Source: Portibacter lacus
GTDB taxonomy: Bacteria; Bacteroidota; Bacteroidia; Chitinophagales; Saprospiraceae
Assembly (NCBI RefSeq): GCF_021533215.1
Contig: NZ_JAJNKA010000003.1
Span: 186,001 to 250,000, forward strand
Reading direction: 5' to 3'
DNA: 64,000 nt
A program made the translations under genes and the position numbers. Under the pieces are notes generated by a model. That model searched no databases and was not told the origin of the DNA. It was given only the letters and a program-made list of their open reading frames with translations. Positions 1 to 8,467 of the stretch are shown piece by piece. Within the stretch, counting starts at the first letter, position 1. The number at the start of each line of letters is the position of its first letter.

Positions 1-621
1 CGATATTTCTCCAAAATTATTTTTACTTACATCATAATCCTGAATTAAATGATCCCAGACATGCCATTCCCACACCACTGAATCCAGCGATGGATTATAC
101 TCTAGGATATAATCTGGCCAAAGTTTATCTTGAAATAATTTTTCAGGATCTCTTCCAGCCTCAATGCATTCTTCTAAGTTTTTCAATTCCCAAGAAATCA
201 TGAGTACATTTCCATTAGGCAATACTTCAATGTCATGATGCAACCTCCGAAGAGAATCATTCTGCTCAAACGACCACAACTTATTCCCTTCCCAGTCGTA
301 AGCTTCTACATGCGCTCCACCACCTCCAGCCCAAATACTCCCTACATTTACTTTATTATTAGAGCATTTAACTATTGATCCATCTTTTAAAAGATAAACT
401 GAATTACCTGGAACTTTGTCATCTTCTAATTGCCAACGATGAACGATTTCACCACAATTATTTAAAAGAAAAACATCTGACTGATGATGAGGATAAATGA
501 GATTATAACCATTAAAAGATCTTTCTTCATCTATTGATAACAATCCAACAGTGGGATCTTGGCCATATAATAGACTACATGTCAAGAATAAAAGCATTAA
601 TAAATGCGAAACTTTAATCAT
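1..621 (-). CDS. Arylsulfotransferase (ASST)-like secreted protein, 3' end outside the window
   Basis: An open frame of 207 codons begins with ATG at 621 and runs off the left edge, so the C-terminus is missing. The first 20 residues (MIKVSHLLMLLFLTCSLLYG) form a signal peptide. The rest has the repeated propeller pattern of arylsulfotransferase-family proteins: a HHDIEVLPNGNVLM blade near residue 135, EYNP and VVWEWHVWDHL near residue 190, and a Gly-rich GAHVEAYDWEGN blade. True ASST enzymes move sulfate between phenols, but many Bacteroidota members have no proven activity, and the catalytic His region cannot be judged from this fragment. The gene starts 23 bp beyond the terminator of the upstream SusCD operon, which leaves no obvious room for its own promoter. 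Family assignment is fairly secure; substrate and role are unknown. Confidence 0.75.
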   Translation of the reverse strand, partial: MIKVSHLLMLLFLTCSLLYGQDPTVGLLSIDEERSFNGYNLIYPHHQSDVFLLNNCGEIVHRWQLEDDKVPGNSVYLLKDGSIVKCSNNKVNVGSIWAGGGGAHVEAYDWEGNKLWSFEQNDSLRRLHHDIEVLPNGNVLMISWELKNLEECIEAGRDPEKLFQDKLWPDYILEYNPSLDSVVWEWHVWDHLIQDYDVSKNNFGEIS

Positions 622-643
622 GCTGCAAGATATATATTGAAAC

Positions 644-677
644 AAAAAAAGGCGACACATTCGTGTCACCTTTTATC
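644..677 (-). terminator. Intrinsic terminator of the first SusCD operon
   Basis: Read on the minus strand, an 8-bp stem (GGTGACAC with GTGTCGCC, one G-T wobble) closes a 4-nt loop and is followed by seven T. It lies about 30 bp after the stop codon of the last operon gene (702-1559). The next gene starts only 23 bp further on. Confidence 0.85.
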
Positions 678-701
678 AAAAACATTATAATTTTCTTATT
701 C

Positions 702-1559
702 TTACATAGGAGTTAATACAACAGTTGCTGTATCATCATAACCAGTAACCCATGAGAATGTTATCACACCTGAATCTGCATCAACTGATCCAGTTAAAGT
801 TGTTGCAGTACCAAATGGTTCAGTAAACTCAGCTGAAATCACATCACATACATCCTTTATTGTTGTACTTACACCACCTGCGGCAACATATGCAGCGTCT
901 ACTCCATATACTTCATACCACGCTTGATAAATACCACCTGACCAATCAGAAATAGTATAAACTCCACCGCCTGCATCTGTTAGTTCTACTGTGCTTGTAA
1001 CCGTTACTGTTCCAGGACAACAAGAATCTGTAGATTGTCCAGAAGTCGCTGCAGTATATGTACCACCTAAATCAGAAGGACAACTTACATTAACAACTAA
1101 ACTTTCTCCAGAAGGGAAAGAACCATCGGCTGTTGCTATATCAAATGTATAAACAAATTGATCTAAAAGTTTCACACTTCCTAAATCAATCAAACCATCA
1201 GCTGCTTCAGCTAAAGTTGTATTAATAGTAGATGGAAAAGAATTAAGTGTTTTAAACAACACCGGTGCTCCTCCATTAAGGCTTTTGTAAACATTAACAG
1301 CAGTTGCATTCCCCCCAAAATCATCAACGGTGAATCCTATAGCTGCATCTCCTCCGTCAGCAAAATTATAGAATCCATTTACAATATCTGAAATGATTAC
1401 TAGTGCACCTTTTTGCTCCCAATCTACATGATAGTTAGAAAACTTAATTTCCTTATCATCTAATTGAAAAACATCGTCATCGGTACAAGAAACAACAACT
1501 CCGAAGAGGATAATTCCCATCACGAAAAACAATCCTTTATTTATAAATTTAAAATTCAT
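702..1559 (-). CDS. SusCD-associated lipoprotein of unknown function
   Basis: A 285-residue protein with a lipoprotein signal peptide: a hydrophobic segment ends in VVVSC, so Cys25 would be lipidated. The residues after it are TDDD, an acidic patch resembling the Bacteroidota lipoprotein export signal, so it is probably displayed on the outer face of the outer membrane. The mature part is rich in Thr, Ser, Val and Gly and reads as beta-sandwich; a cluster of Cys near residues 158-180 (including DSCCPG) is unusual. It is the last gene of the operon after SusC, SusD and a secreted protein, the position of SusE/SusF-type glycan-binding lipoproteins, but I do not recognise its family. A binding role for the transported ligand is inference from position only. 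Confidence 0.8.
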   Translation of the reverse strand: MNFKFINKGLFFVMGIILFGVVVSCTDDDVFQLDDKEIKFSNYHVDWEQKGALVIISDIVNGFYNFADGGDAAIGFTVDDFGGNATAVNVYKSLNGGAPVLFKTLNSFPSTINTTLAEAADGLIDLGSVKLLDQFVYTFDIATADGSFPSGESLVVNVSCPSDLGGTYTAATSGQSTDSCCPGTVTVTSTVELTDAGGGVYTISDWSGGIYQAWYEVYGVDAAYVAAGGVSTTIKDVCDVISAEFTEPFGTATTLTGSVDADSGVITFSWVTGYDDTATVVLTPM

Positions 1560-1560
1560 T

Positions 1561-2271
1561 TTATTTAATTTTATTTAATTCAATTAAAGCATTCTGAACT
1601 TCATCAGTTTTCTTGAAGTTCACTTTATTTTGCTTGAAATATGAAACTATATCTTTAATTTTTTCTGTTTCACTATATTTATCTAGAAACTTCTTGCGTT
1701 TCTTAGGCACTTCGTATAAGTCTCCGTCTCTATATATGTAAAGACTTTCAACTAATGACATTCTGGGTTTTAGACTTCCAACATCAAGGGCTGTATTGTA
1801 AAATTGTTTACTTAATTCTACATCTTTCTTTCCTAAGAAGCTAAAATTATCAGAATCCAATATGATTTCGTACAAATCATAAACTCCAGTTTTATTTTGA
1901 AGCGTTACAAATTTTTGTTCGAATTCAAAATTTGAATTTAGTGAAAGTGTGTCCACCATTTTCAAATCCACATTATACTCAGTAGTACCTAATTTTAAAT
2001 AAAGTAACTTTCTATTTGCATCAAAGATTACCTGATAATCTTTGACAGTAAAATCATCATTACCTTTTAATTTAATTTTACCGTAAGTCCATTCATCCCA
2101 AAGAAGCGGTGAGCCTTCATATGTCTGATCTCTCTTATCAAAAGTTGCTAAGCCATAGGCCCTCGTGTTATTCACACTTAAATCCGCATCTATATCTACT
2201 CCTACATTAGACTGCCCAAGAGCACTCCACGGCAAAAGAAAAACACAAATAATTAAAAAGTAAAGTTTCAT
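1561..2271 (-). CDS. Secreted protein of unknown function in the SusCD operon
   Basis: The ATG at 2271 is preferred to a TTG two codons upstream because it starts a clean signal peptide (MKLYFLIICVFLLPWSALGQ). The mature protein of about 216 residues begins with beta-rich sequence (EGSPLLWDEWTYGKIKLKG, then short KxYxVxFD-type strands) and ends in a charged helical tail (DIVSYFKQNKVNFKKTDEVQ). The GSPLLWDEW...GxIxLK pattern recurs in small secreted Bacteroidota proteins without assigned function. It lies 15 bp after the SusD stop and 1 bp before the next gene, so it is surely part of the operon and its translation may be coupled to the following lipoprotein. Confidence 0.8.
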   Translation of the reverse strand: MKLYFLIICVFLLPWSALGQSNVGVDIDADLSVNNTRAYGLATFDKRDQTYEGSPLLWDEWTYGKIKLKGNDDFTVKDYQVIFDANRKLLYLKLGTTEYNVDLKMVDTLSLNSNFEFEQKFVTLQNKTGVYDLYEIILDSDNFSFLGKKDVELSKQFYNTALDVGSLKPRMSLVESLYIYRDGDLYEVPKKRKKFLDKYSETEKIKDIVSYFKQNKVNFKKTDEVQNALIELNKIK

Positions 2272-2286
2272 AGTCAAAATTGCTAT

Positions 2287-3642
2287 TTATTCAAAAGCCC
2301 ACACGTTTACATCTAACAAACCACCATTCTGGCTTGCTCTTGCAGCAGCTACATTATCAGAATTTGTTTGTGTTTCACCTTCTACGTATAAAAACCTTCT
2401 CGGTACAACTCCGCTTGGGTTAAATCCATTTACACCATCTGAAGATGGAGTAATGTTAGGAACTCCTGTTCTTCTATAGTTAGCCCAGGTAGTAGAGAAA
2501 TTATAGCCATAATAAGCTTTATAAGCTTCTGTTAAAATAGTTTCTGCATCAACACCACCCGCAATCACACCATCTGCATATGCTGCTCCTTCTGCAGGAT
2601 CAACACCCACTAGATTCATATTAGAAACGATTGCCGCTTTTAATGCTGCGGATGCATCTCCTCCTCCAGCAACTGTAGCTTCAGCTTCCATAAATTTCAC
2701 TTCTGCATATGATAACATTGGAACTGTAGCATCATTTCTAGAAAATGGGAAAGTTGGATCATAGTAAAACAAAGTTCCATCACTTTCTTTGAAATAAAGA
2801 GCAGCACGTGGATCACCATCAAGCATTGCAGCAAATTGAGGATGGAAACCTAAAGTACTTGGTCTTTCTATTCCAAATTTAGCTAAAGAATAATTCTGAG
2901 TCTCTGCTGTTCCAAAAGTGAATTTTGATTCTTCCTCACTAGAAGTATAAGATCCAGAAAGCTCTGATAAAGCTGCAGCAAAATTACCTGGGTTCTTTTT
3001 AGCTTGATGAATTAAAAATCTAGCTTTAAGTCCTTTTGCAGTCTTTATCCAAAGTGCAGCATCACCTCCGTAAATGATGTCTCCACCACCATATCCAGTC
3101 GCACCTCCAAGAGCTGCTATACCTTCATCTAACATTGTTAAAACTCCAGCATATACTGATTGTTGAGCATCATAAGCTGGCTTCAAACTTTCAGTTCCTT
3201 TTAAAGCGTCGCTGAAAGGAATATCCCCAAAGTAAGAGGTCGCGATTCCGAACTGATTCGCCATGATAATTTTTCCAACACCTTCGTAGAAAGAAGCACC
3301 TTCTTCAACAGCTTGCTTAATCATCACATCACAACTTCTTAAAACACCTGAGTAAAGTCCAGTGCTCCAATAGTTATTCATCAGATCTTCTCCTAAAATG
3401 TAATTATTATAATCGATTTGCTGTGCATCAATTCCAAGAAATTGCTGCATAATAATTCCGATAGCACGGCTTCCACCGTTACCTTCGTTGTACATTGCCT
3501 GTGATTGAATTTCAGGCAACATCAATCTTAGATCTACACTTGTTAATCGCGTAGGATTCAAGTTCAATTCTTCTAGCGATTTCTCACAAGATGAAGTGAA
3601 TAAAAGAATCATTGCAATAAATATATATATATTTCTTTTCAT
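2287..3642 (-). CDS. SusD/RagB-family surface lipoprotein (SusD-like_2 type)
   Basis: A 451-residue nutrient-binding lipoprotein, the lid of a SusC channel. The signal peptide ends at a lipobox (LLFTSSC, Cys19) followed by EKSLEELNLNPT, the usual start of a mature SusD. Family marks are the early tetratricopeptide-like helices, the block FGDIPFSDALKG near residue 120, and the C-terminal WANYRRTGVPNITPS followed by VPRRFLYVEGE. This form matches the SusD-like_2 subfamily, often linked to peptides or unknown ligands, not to a defined glycan. It follows its SusC partner by 18 bp. No glycoside hydrolase, sulfatase or sugar kinase is nearby, so the ligand cannot be deduced. Confidence 0.93.
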   Translation of the reverse strand: MKRNIYIFIAMILLFTSSCEKSLEELNLNPTRLTSVDLRLMLPEIQSQAMYNEGNGGSRAIGIIMQQFLGIDAQQIDYNNYILGEDLMNNYWSTGLYSGVLRSCDVMIKQAVEEGASFYEGVGKIIMANQFGIATSYFGDIPFSDALKGTESLKPAYDAQQSVYAGVLTMLDEGIAALGGATGYGGGDIIYGGDAALWIKTAKGLKARFLIHQAKKNPGNFAAALSELSGSYTSSEEESKFTFGTAETQNYSLAKFGIERPSTLGFHPQFAAMLDGDPRAALYFKESDGTLFYYDPTFPFSRNDATVPMLSYAEVKFMEAEATVAGGGDASAALKAAIVSNMNLVGVDPAEGAAYADGVIAGGVDAETILTEAYKAYYGYNFSTTWANYRRTGVPNITPSSDGVNGFNPSGVVPRRFLYVEGETQTNSDNVAAARASQNGGLLDVNVWAFE

Positions 3643-3660
3643 TTTATTTTAATCTTTTAT

Positions 3661-6600
3661 TTAGAAAGTAAGGTTAACAGTCGCAGAATAACCCTTCGTA
3701 TTAGGCATATTGAAATAGTCTAGACCATACCCATTAGACGCACCAGTAAGGTTCGTTTCTGGATCGATACCAGGGTACTTCGTACTTAACCAAAGGTTTC
3801 TACCTGAAAGCGCTACATTAATTCTTTCAATTGGAAGATTTTTCAATACGTCTTTAGTAATGTTAAACTTCACAGTTAATTCTCTTAATCTAATCCAAGA
3901 TGTATCATGGATATTCATTTCAGAAATACCACCGAATCCATATCTTCTTCTGTAAAACTGAGCTTCAGAAGCTGATGGACTTTGTGCAATAGCAACTGGA
4001 GTCGTATTTGGAGTTCCTTCAGCAGTAACACCATCAAAAATAATCACATCATTTCTCTCGTCTGCCGAAATCTTCGATGTTCCAAAATAATTGATAATTC
4101 CACAAGTTCCACACCACATGTCTCCACCTTTTCTAAAATCTAAAAGTCCAGAAAGTGTGACACCTTTATAAGTTAATGAGTTTCTAAGTCCTACAGTATA
4201 GTCAGGGTTTGGATCTCCTAATGCTTGCTTAGAAGTAGCTGCTATAGGCCATCCATCTGATCCAATAATTAATTGACCATCATCAGCTCTTTGGAAACCA
4301 TCACCGTAAATAACAGAATAAGGCAACCCAGGAACTAAATCTACAGATGTAGAAGTAAATCCTGCAAGTCCAATATCATCAACTCCTTCTGCTAATTCTT
4401 CAACAATGTTATCATATGTTGTAAAATTCGCAATAATGTCCCATCTGAAATTCTTTGTTCTAACTGGAACGGCATCTAATACAACTTCCCAACCAGTGTT
4501 AGTGATTACACCTGAATTCTGCACAGCAGTTGTAAAACCTGTTGAAGCAGGAAGTTGAACTGCAATGATAATATCTTCAGATCTTGTATCATACCATGTA
4601 ACATCAGCACCTAATCTTCCATTAAACAACTTAATTTCAGCACCCAACTCTATAGTTGTTGCCTTTTCAGGTCGTAATTCTTCATTCGCTAACTGAGTAC
4701 TTCTTTCGAAAGCATTCCCTCCAAACGCTGGGAACGTTATTCCTGTTATAAAGCCGTCTCCACCAGAAAATGCTTGAGCATAAGTGTTCGAAGTTGCATA
4801 AATCGGAGCATCATTTCCGATAACGCCATACGATGCTCTTAATTTACCATAATCTAGAAAATCACTCTGAATATTTAAAGCCTCAGTTATAGCTAAACCT
4901 AAACTAGCAGAGTATGATTGATAAGTATTGTTTTGTACAGGTAGTGCTGAAGACCAGTCATTTCTTCCTGTCAAATTCAAGAACGCCCAATCATTGTAAC
5001 CCAAATCAATCGTTCCATATACACCATGAATTCTTTTTTCCTGAATCGACTCACCTGTTGTAATATCTGCTGCGTTACTTATGTGATAGAAATTAGGAGC
5101 AGACAACGTTGTACCTGTTGTAGATTGTTGTGTATATCTAGTATCAAAAACATTATATCCAACAACTAATCCTAAAGAAAACTTATCAGCTACTTGCTTA
5201 TTCATTCCTAAGATTAAATCAGAGTTCAAATCTTTGTTACCTCCAAATCTTTGATTCACTAAACCAGCAAAGTTTCCTCCACCTCCTTGGTTTATATCAA
5301 ATGCAGATAAAAATCTTTCAGAATAAGTATCAACACCTAATTTATAAGATGCAAATAACCAATCTGTAAATTGGTATTTCAATCCTGCATAACCAATGAT
5401 TCTATTTACATCATCATTCGTCGGGTTTTTATTAACTGCCCAATATGGACTGTCATAAACTCCCCATCTGTATGATCTTTGAGAACCATCTGGATTCACG
5501 TAAGTACTTACATCATCAGCTGCAGCTTGACCTGCTAGACCATTTCCTATATCGAAAGTAGGAGTATTTCTAACTAATCCTAACATTACACCGTTGATGT
5601 TAGATCCTCTTTGAATCCTTGATCCACCAGAATTAACATAATTTGCAGAAACTGAAGCTTCCAACTTCTCTGTAATATCTACATTTAAAGTAGTTCTAAA
5701 TGATGTTCTACCGAAATCTGCATTCGGTACAATTCCTGTTTGTGATAATTTTCCACCTGAAATGTAATATCTGACTTTATCAGTACCACCTGCAACTGAT
5801 GCATTTAAATCAAGCGTTTGACCAGTGATAAAGAAATTATACGGATCATAACCTATAGCTGGCGTTCCATTTCCTTGACCTTTAGGAACTAATTTTCCTT
5901 TCTTGTCAAAAAAGTAATCGGTATCACCATCAAATTCCAAGTCAGAAATTAGCGGCCCCCAACTATCACCTTCAGCTGTTTCAGGACCTCTGTAGACAGC
6001 AACACCATTATTAAATGCACCTTGTGCATAGGTGTTCTGTAATTCAGGAAGTTTGTTGACTTGAGAAATTCCATAAGATGCAGAAATATTAACTACTGGC
6101 TTTCCAGCCTTACCTTTCTTAGTGGTAATAACAATAGCACCATTCGCTGCTCTTACACCGTAAAGTGCTGTTGCCGAAGCACCTTTAAGAACCGTCATAG
6201 AAGCAATGTCGTTAGGATTAATATCAATAGCTCTATTAGACTGATCCGATCCACCTACTCCGTTTCCTTCACCTCCTGTAGAGTTATCAATAGGAACACC
6301 ATCTACAACAAATAATGGCTGGTTGCTCTTATTAACGGAAACCGAACCTCTAATTTTAATACTAGAAGAAGCTCCCGGAGATCCAGCTGATGATGTCACT
6401 TGAACACCTGCAACTTTACCACTTAAAGCATTAACAATATTCGTTTCTTTAGAATCAAGTAATTCCGAAGCGTCCACGTTTTGGACAGAATAACCGATAG
6501 ATCTTCGATTCGCTTCTAATCCTACAGCTGTAACAACAACCTCTTCCAAAAATTGTCCTTCTGCAAGAATGACAGATACATTCTGTAAACCTTCGATGTT

Positions 6601-6843
6601 GATTTCCTGGGTTGTGTAACCAGTATAAGAGACAACAATACTAGTTGTTTCATCTGGAACTTCTAATGAGAAATTACCATCTAGATCTGTAATTGTCCCA
6701 ATAGAGGAACCTTTTGCTGTAATATTTGCACCTATAAGTGCTAAACCTTCAGCATCTGTAACAATCCCTGAAATGCTTTTTTGACCGATTGCGGCACAAA
6801 TTGTCATTAGGAATGCTACGAAAAAAAGTGAGAGTTTTTTCAT
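3661..6843 (-). CDS. SusC/RagA-family TonB-linked outer-membrane transporter
   Basis: A 1060-residue TonB-dependent channel. In order: signal peptide (residues 1-20), a CarboxypepD_reg-like domain (about 22-105, with GTITDLDGNFSLEVP and VVSYTGYTTQEI), a plug (about 115-245, with LFVVDGVPI and VLKGASATALYGVRAANGAI), then a 22-strand-type beta barrel ending in NLTF. The final Phe is the expected outer-membrane assembly signal. It is the first gene of its operon and pairs with SusD 18 bp downstream. Energy would come from the ExbBD-TonB system, a copy of which is at 47632-50008. It is one of two SusC proteins in tandem here; they differ clearly in the barrel, so they probably take different ligands. 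Confidence 0.95.
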   Translation of the reverse strand: MKKLSLFFVAFLMTICAAIGQKSISGIVTDAEGLALIGANITAKGSSIGTITDLDGNFSLEVPDETTSIVVSYTGYTTQEINIEGLQNVSVILAEGQFLEEVVVTAVGLEANRRSIGYSVQNVDASELLDSKETNIVNALSGKVAGVQVTSSAGSPGASSSIKIRGSVSVNKSNQPLFVVDGVPIDNSTGGEGNGVGGSDQSNRAIDINPNDIASMTVLKGASATALYGVRAANGAIVITTKKGKAGKPVVNISASYGISQVNKLPELQNTYAQGAFNNGVAVYRGPETAEGDSWGPLISDLEFDGDTDYFFDKKGKLVPKGQGNGTPAIGYDPYNFFITGQTLDLNASVAGGTDKVRYYISGGKLSQTGIVPNADFGRTSFRTTLNVDITEKLEASVSANYVNSGGSRIQRGSNINGVMLGLVRNTPTFDIGNGLAGQAAADDVSTYVNPDGSQRSYRWGVYDSPYWAVNKNPTNDDVNRIIGYAGLKYQFTDWLFASYKLGVDTYSERFLSAFDINQGGGGNFAGLVNQRFGGNKDLNSDLILGMNKQVADKFSLGLVVGYNVFDTRYTQQSTTGTTLSAPNFYHISNAADITTGESIQEKRIHGVYGTIDLGYNDWAFLNLTGRNDWSSALPVQNNTYQSYSASLGLAITEALNIQSDFLDYGKLRASYGVIGNDAPIYATSNTYAQAFSGGDGFITGITFPAFGGNAFERSTQLANEELRPEKATTIELGAEIKLFNGRLGADVTWYDTRSEDIIIAVQLPASTGFTTAVQNSGVITNTGWEVVLDAVPVRTKNFRWDIIANFTTYDNIVEELAEGVDDIGLAGFTSTSVDLVPGLPYSVIYGDGFQRADDGQLIIGSDGWPIAATSKQALGDPNPDYTVGLRNSLTYKGVTLSGLLDFRKGGDMWCGTCGIINYFGTSKISADERNDVIIFDGVTAEGTPNTTPVAIAQSPSASEAQFYRRRYGFGGISEMNIHDTSWIRLRELTVKFNITKDVLKNLPIERINVALSGRNLWLSTKYPGIDPETNLTGASNGYGLDYFNMPNTKGYSATVNLTF

Positions 6844-7293
6844 ATCAAAAAAAATATTTTAGTTAGATAAAAATTTAAAAATCAAAATTTCTATGGTGCA
6901 TAACTGTATATAATATCTTCTATATGTTAATATCCTCTTAACAATAAAATCACATGCAATAACTCCGTTAGTCGAGTTAAAAATATAATTAAACTACAAT
7001 ATAGTGAATCTAATAGATAGTGTGTGCATGTGGCTTTTATCTTCTTAAGGCAATATTAACATAATTTTTACAATTTATTAACAAAACACCTTGATAATTT
7101 AATCACAAGGTTATGCACTTAATTTATTCACAATTTGCTATTTATATAATTCTTGTTACGGCCAAAATGCAATCTTTACAAAATTCAAATCTCTAATGCC
7201 TCGTAAATTCAGTTATTACGTTATATCAAGTTTATAAAGATTGTGATTTCTAATTCGTCAATAAAATATGACTTTGCTAAGTTGATGTGTTTA
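6844..7293. other. 450-bp gene-free region upstream of the first SusCD operon
   Basis: Very AT-rich and without a credible ORF. It must hold the minus-strand promoter of the SusC gene at 6843 and the 3' end of the DUF3179 transcript. I find no TAnnTTTG element in the right orientation. TTAACA-type words occur at 6938-6943, 7056-7061 and 7078-7083, the last two as a direct repeat of ATTAACA with a 22-bp period. A 9-bp inverted repeat (CAATCTTTA at 7170-7178 with TAAAGATTG at 7235-7243) is too widely spaced to be a terminator. Function is not established for any of these. Confidence 0.5.
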
Positions 7294-8403
7294 TCAAAAG
7301 AATTGAAAGGCAAAGACTTCACCATTTTTCTCAATTCCATAAACTTCATCTTTGGAATCTAGACGGTCATCATCATTCGAAATGGGAAAGGGTAAGTAAT
7401 TTTGATTGGTACTATAATCCCCTAATGGATCGACAGAATAATCAAAGCCCATATTATCTTCACCTATCAAAATATAGTGTGTATTTGCAGTTTCTCGCCA
7501 AGTAGACCACGTTGTCCTTAAATAGGAAACGCGTTCAATTTTAGTTTTTTGAAAAGGGCCATTAACTGCTATTTCAAGCAGTTGATTCCAAAAACTTGTT
7601 GTTGTTCTATCAAACAACAATATATTATTATTGTAAATCCTTCCACTTACGCCAAATTCTAGCGTCAAGTTATTTATTGTTCTCTCCCAAACAGTAGCCG
7701 TATTCGTATATGGGGCATAACATACAGCATATGCAAACCCATTTATCGTATCGTTTACTATTTCATGATAATTTAGAATCTTAATAGGATAAACTTTAGT
7801 CGTTTCACCAATTTTCACAACAATTATTTCATCTCTATCATTTAAAAAAGATGAGGTAAATATGTCCTTATTTGTGAACGGCTTAAACTTCGGTGAATTA
7901 ATAGCTGGAATAGCATCTAATGAAGCTCCTTGATTAATATAGTTCGTATTAACTTCCCATTCAGAATCATTCAGTTCAAGTACTTCTCCATCACCAGCTT
8001 CATCATTAAATACTAGCTGCGGATAGATTGAACTCCAAACAAACCAGAAACCTACTCCTGCATGAATAGTCTCTAACCCTGAATCAAAATTAGGGTTGGC
8101 AGCCACTTCTCCAAAAACATCATAAAAAACGCCAAACTGGTCTTTCATAATAATGGGAAATGATTTCTGTACCGCCTCAAATTTTAACTCTACCTGATTT
8201 TCTGATCTTCTGCTAAATGATTGATAAAACGCTAAAGCCTCACTATAGATAAGGACTATAGGCTCCCCTCCAAGAACAAGATTTAATACATTTATACTTT
8301 TACTTTCGCACGGATTTTCATCAGTACAACTTAAAGGTAACTCTTCCTTAGAACAGGAAAAAGTTACAATTATAATAATTAGTATGGTTAGAAGTCTACA
8401 CAT
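7294..8403 (-). CDS. DUF3179-domain lipoprotein
   Basis: A 369-residue protein with a lipoprotein signal peptide (hydrophobic run to VTFSC, Cys17). The DUF3179 block spans about residues 190-340: KVYPIKILNYHEIVNDTI, then FGVSGRIYNNNILLFDRTT, SFWNQL, GPF and TWSTWRET, all in the usual order. In the family as I know it the central segment reads like CPLC followed by N or G; here it is CYAPYTNTATVW, so the second Cys and the Pro-Leu are gone. The biochemical function of DUF3179 is unknown. The ATG abuts the T-tract of the terminator of the upstream SusD gene with no gap, so the gene seems to depend on read-through of that terminator. No other plausible start keeps the signal peptide. Confidence 0.85.
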   Translation of the reverse strand: MCRLLTILIIIIVTFSCSKEELPLSCTDENPCESKSINVLNLVLGGEPIVLIYSEALAFYQSFSRRSENQVELKFEAVQKSFPIIMKDQFGVFYDVFGEVAANPNFDSGLETIHAGVGFWFVWSSIYPQLVFNDEAGDGEVLELNDSEWEVNTNYINQGASLDAIPAINSPKFKPFTNKDIFTSSFLNDRDEIIVVKIGETTKVYPIKILNYHEIVNDTINGFAYAVCYAPYTNTATVWERTINNLTLEFGVSGRIYNNNILLFDRTTTSFWNQLLEIAVNGPFQKTKIERVSYLRTTWSTWRETANTHYILIGEDNMGFDYSVDPLGDYSTNQNYLPFPISNDDDRLDSKDEVYGIEKNGEVFAFQFF

Positions 8404-8438
8404 AAAAAAAGCTCAAGGTGAAGTTAATCACCTTGAGC
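8404..8438 (-). terminator. Intrinsic terminator of the second SusCD operon, abutting the next start codon
   Basis: A perfect 10-bp stem (GCTCAAGGTG at 8411-8420 with its complement at 8429-8438) around an 8-nt loop is followed, on the minus strand, by seven T at 8410-8404. The next base on that strand is the A of the DUF3179 start codon. It lies about 30 bp after the SusD stop codon. Confidence 0.9.
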
Positions 8439-8467
8439 TAATATATTCGTTATCTTAAAGACATTAA

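Noticed and set aside
6061-6315. Plus-strand ORF inside the first SusC gene
   Set aside because: Composition is typical of an out-of-frame reading, and the opposite strand has a complete SusC plug domain.
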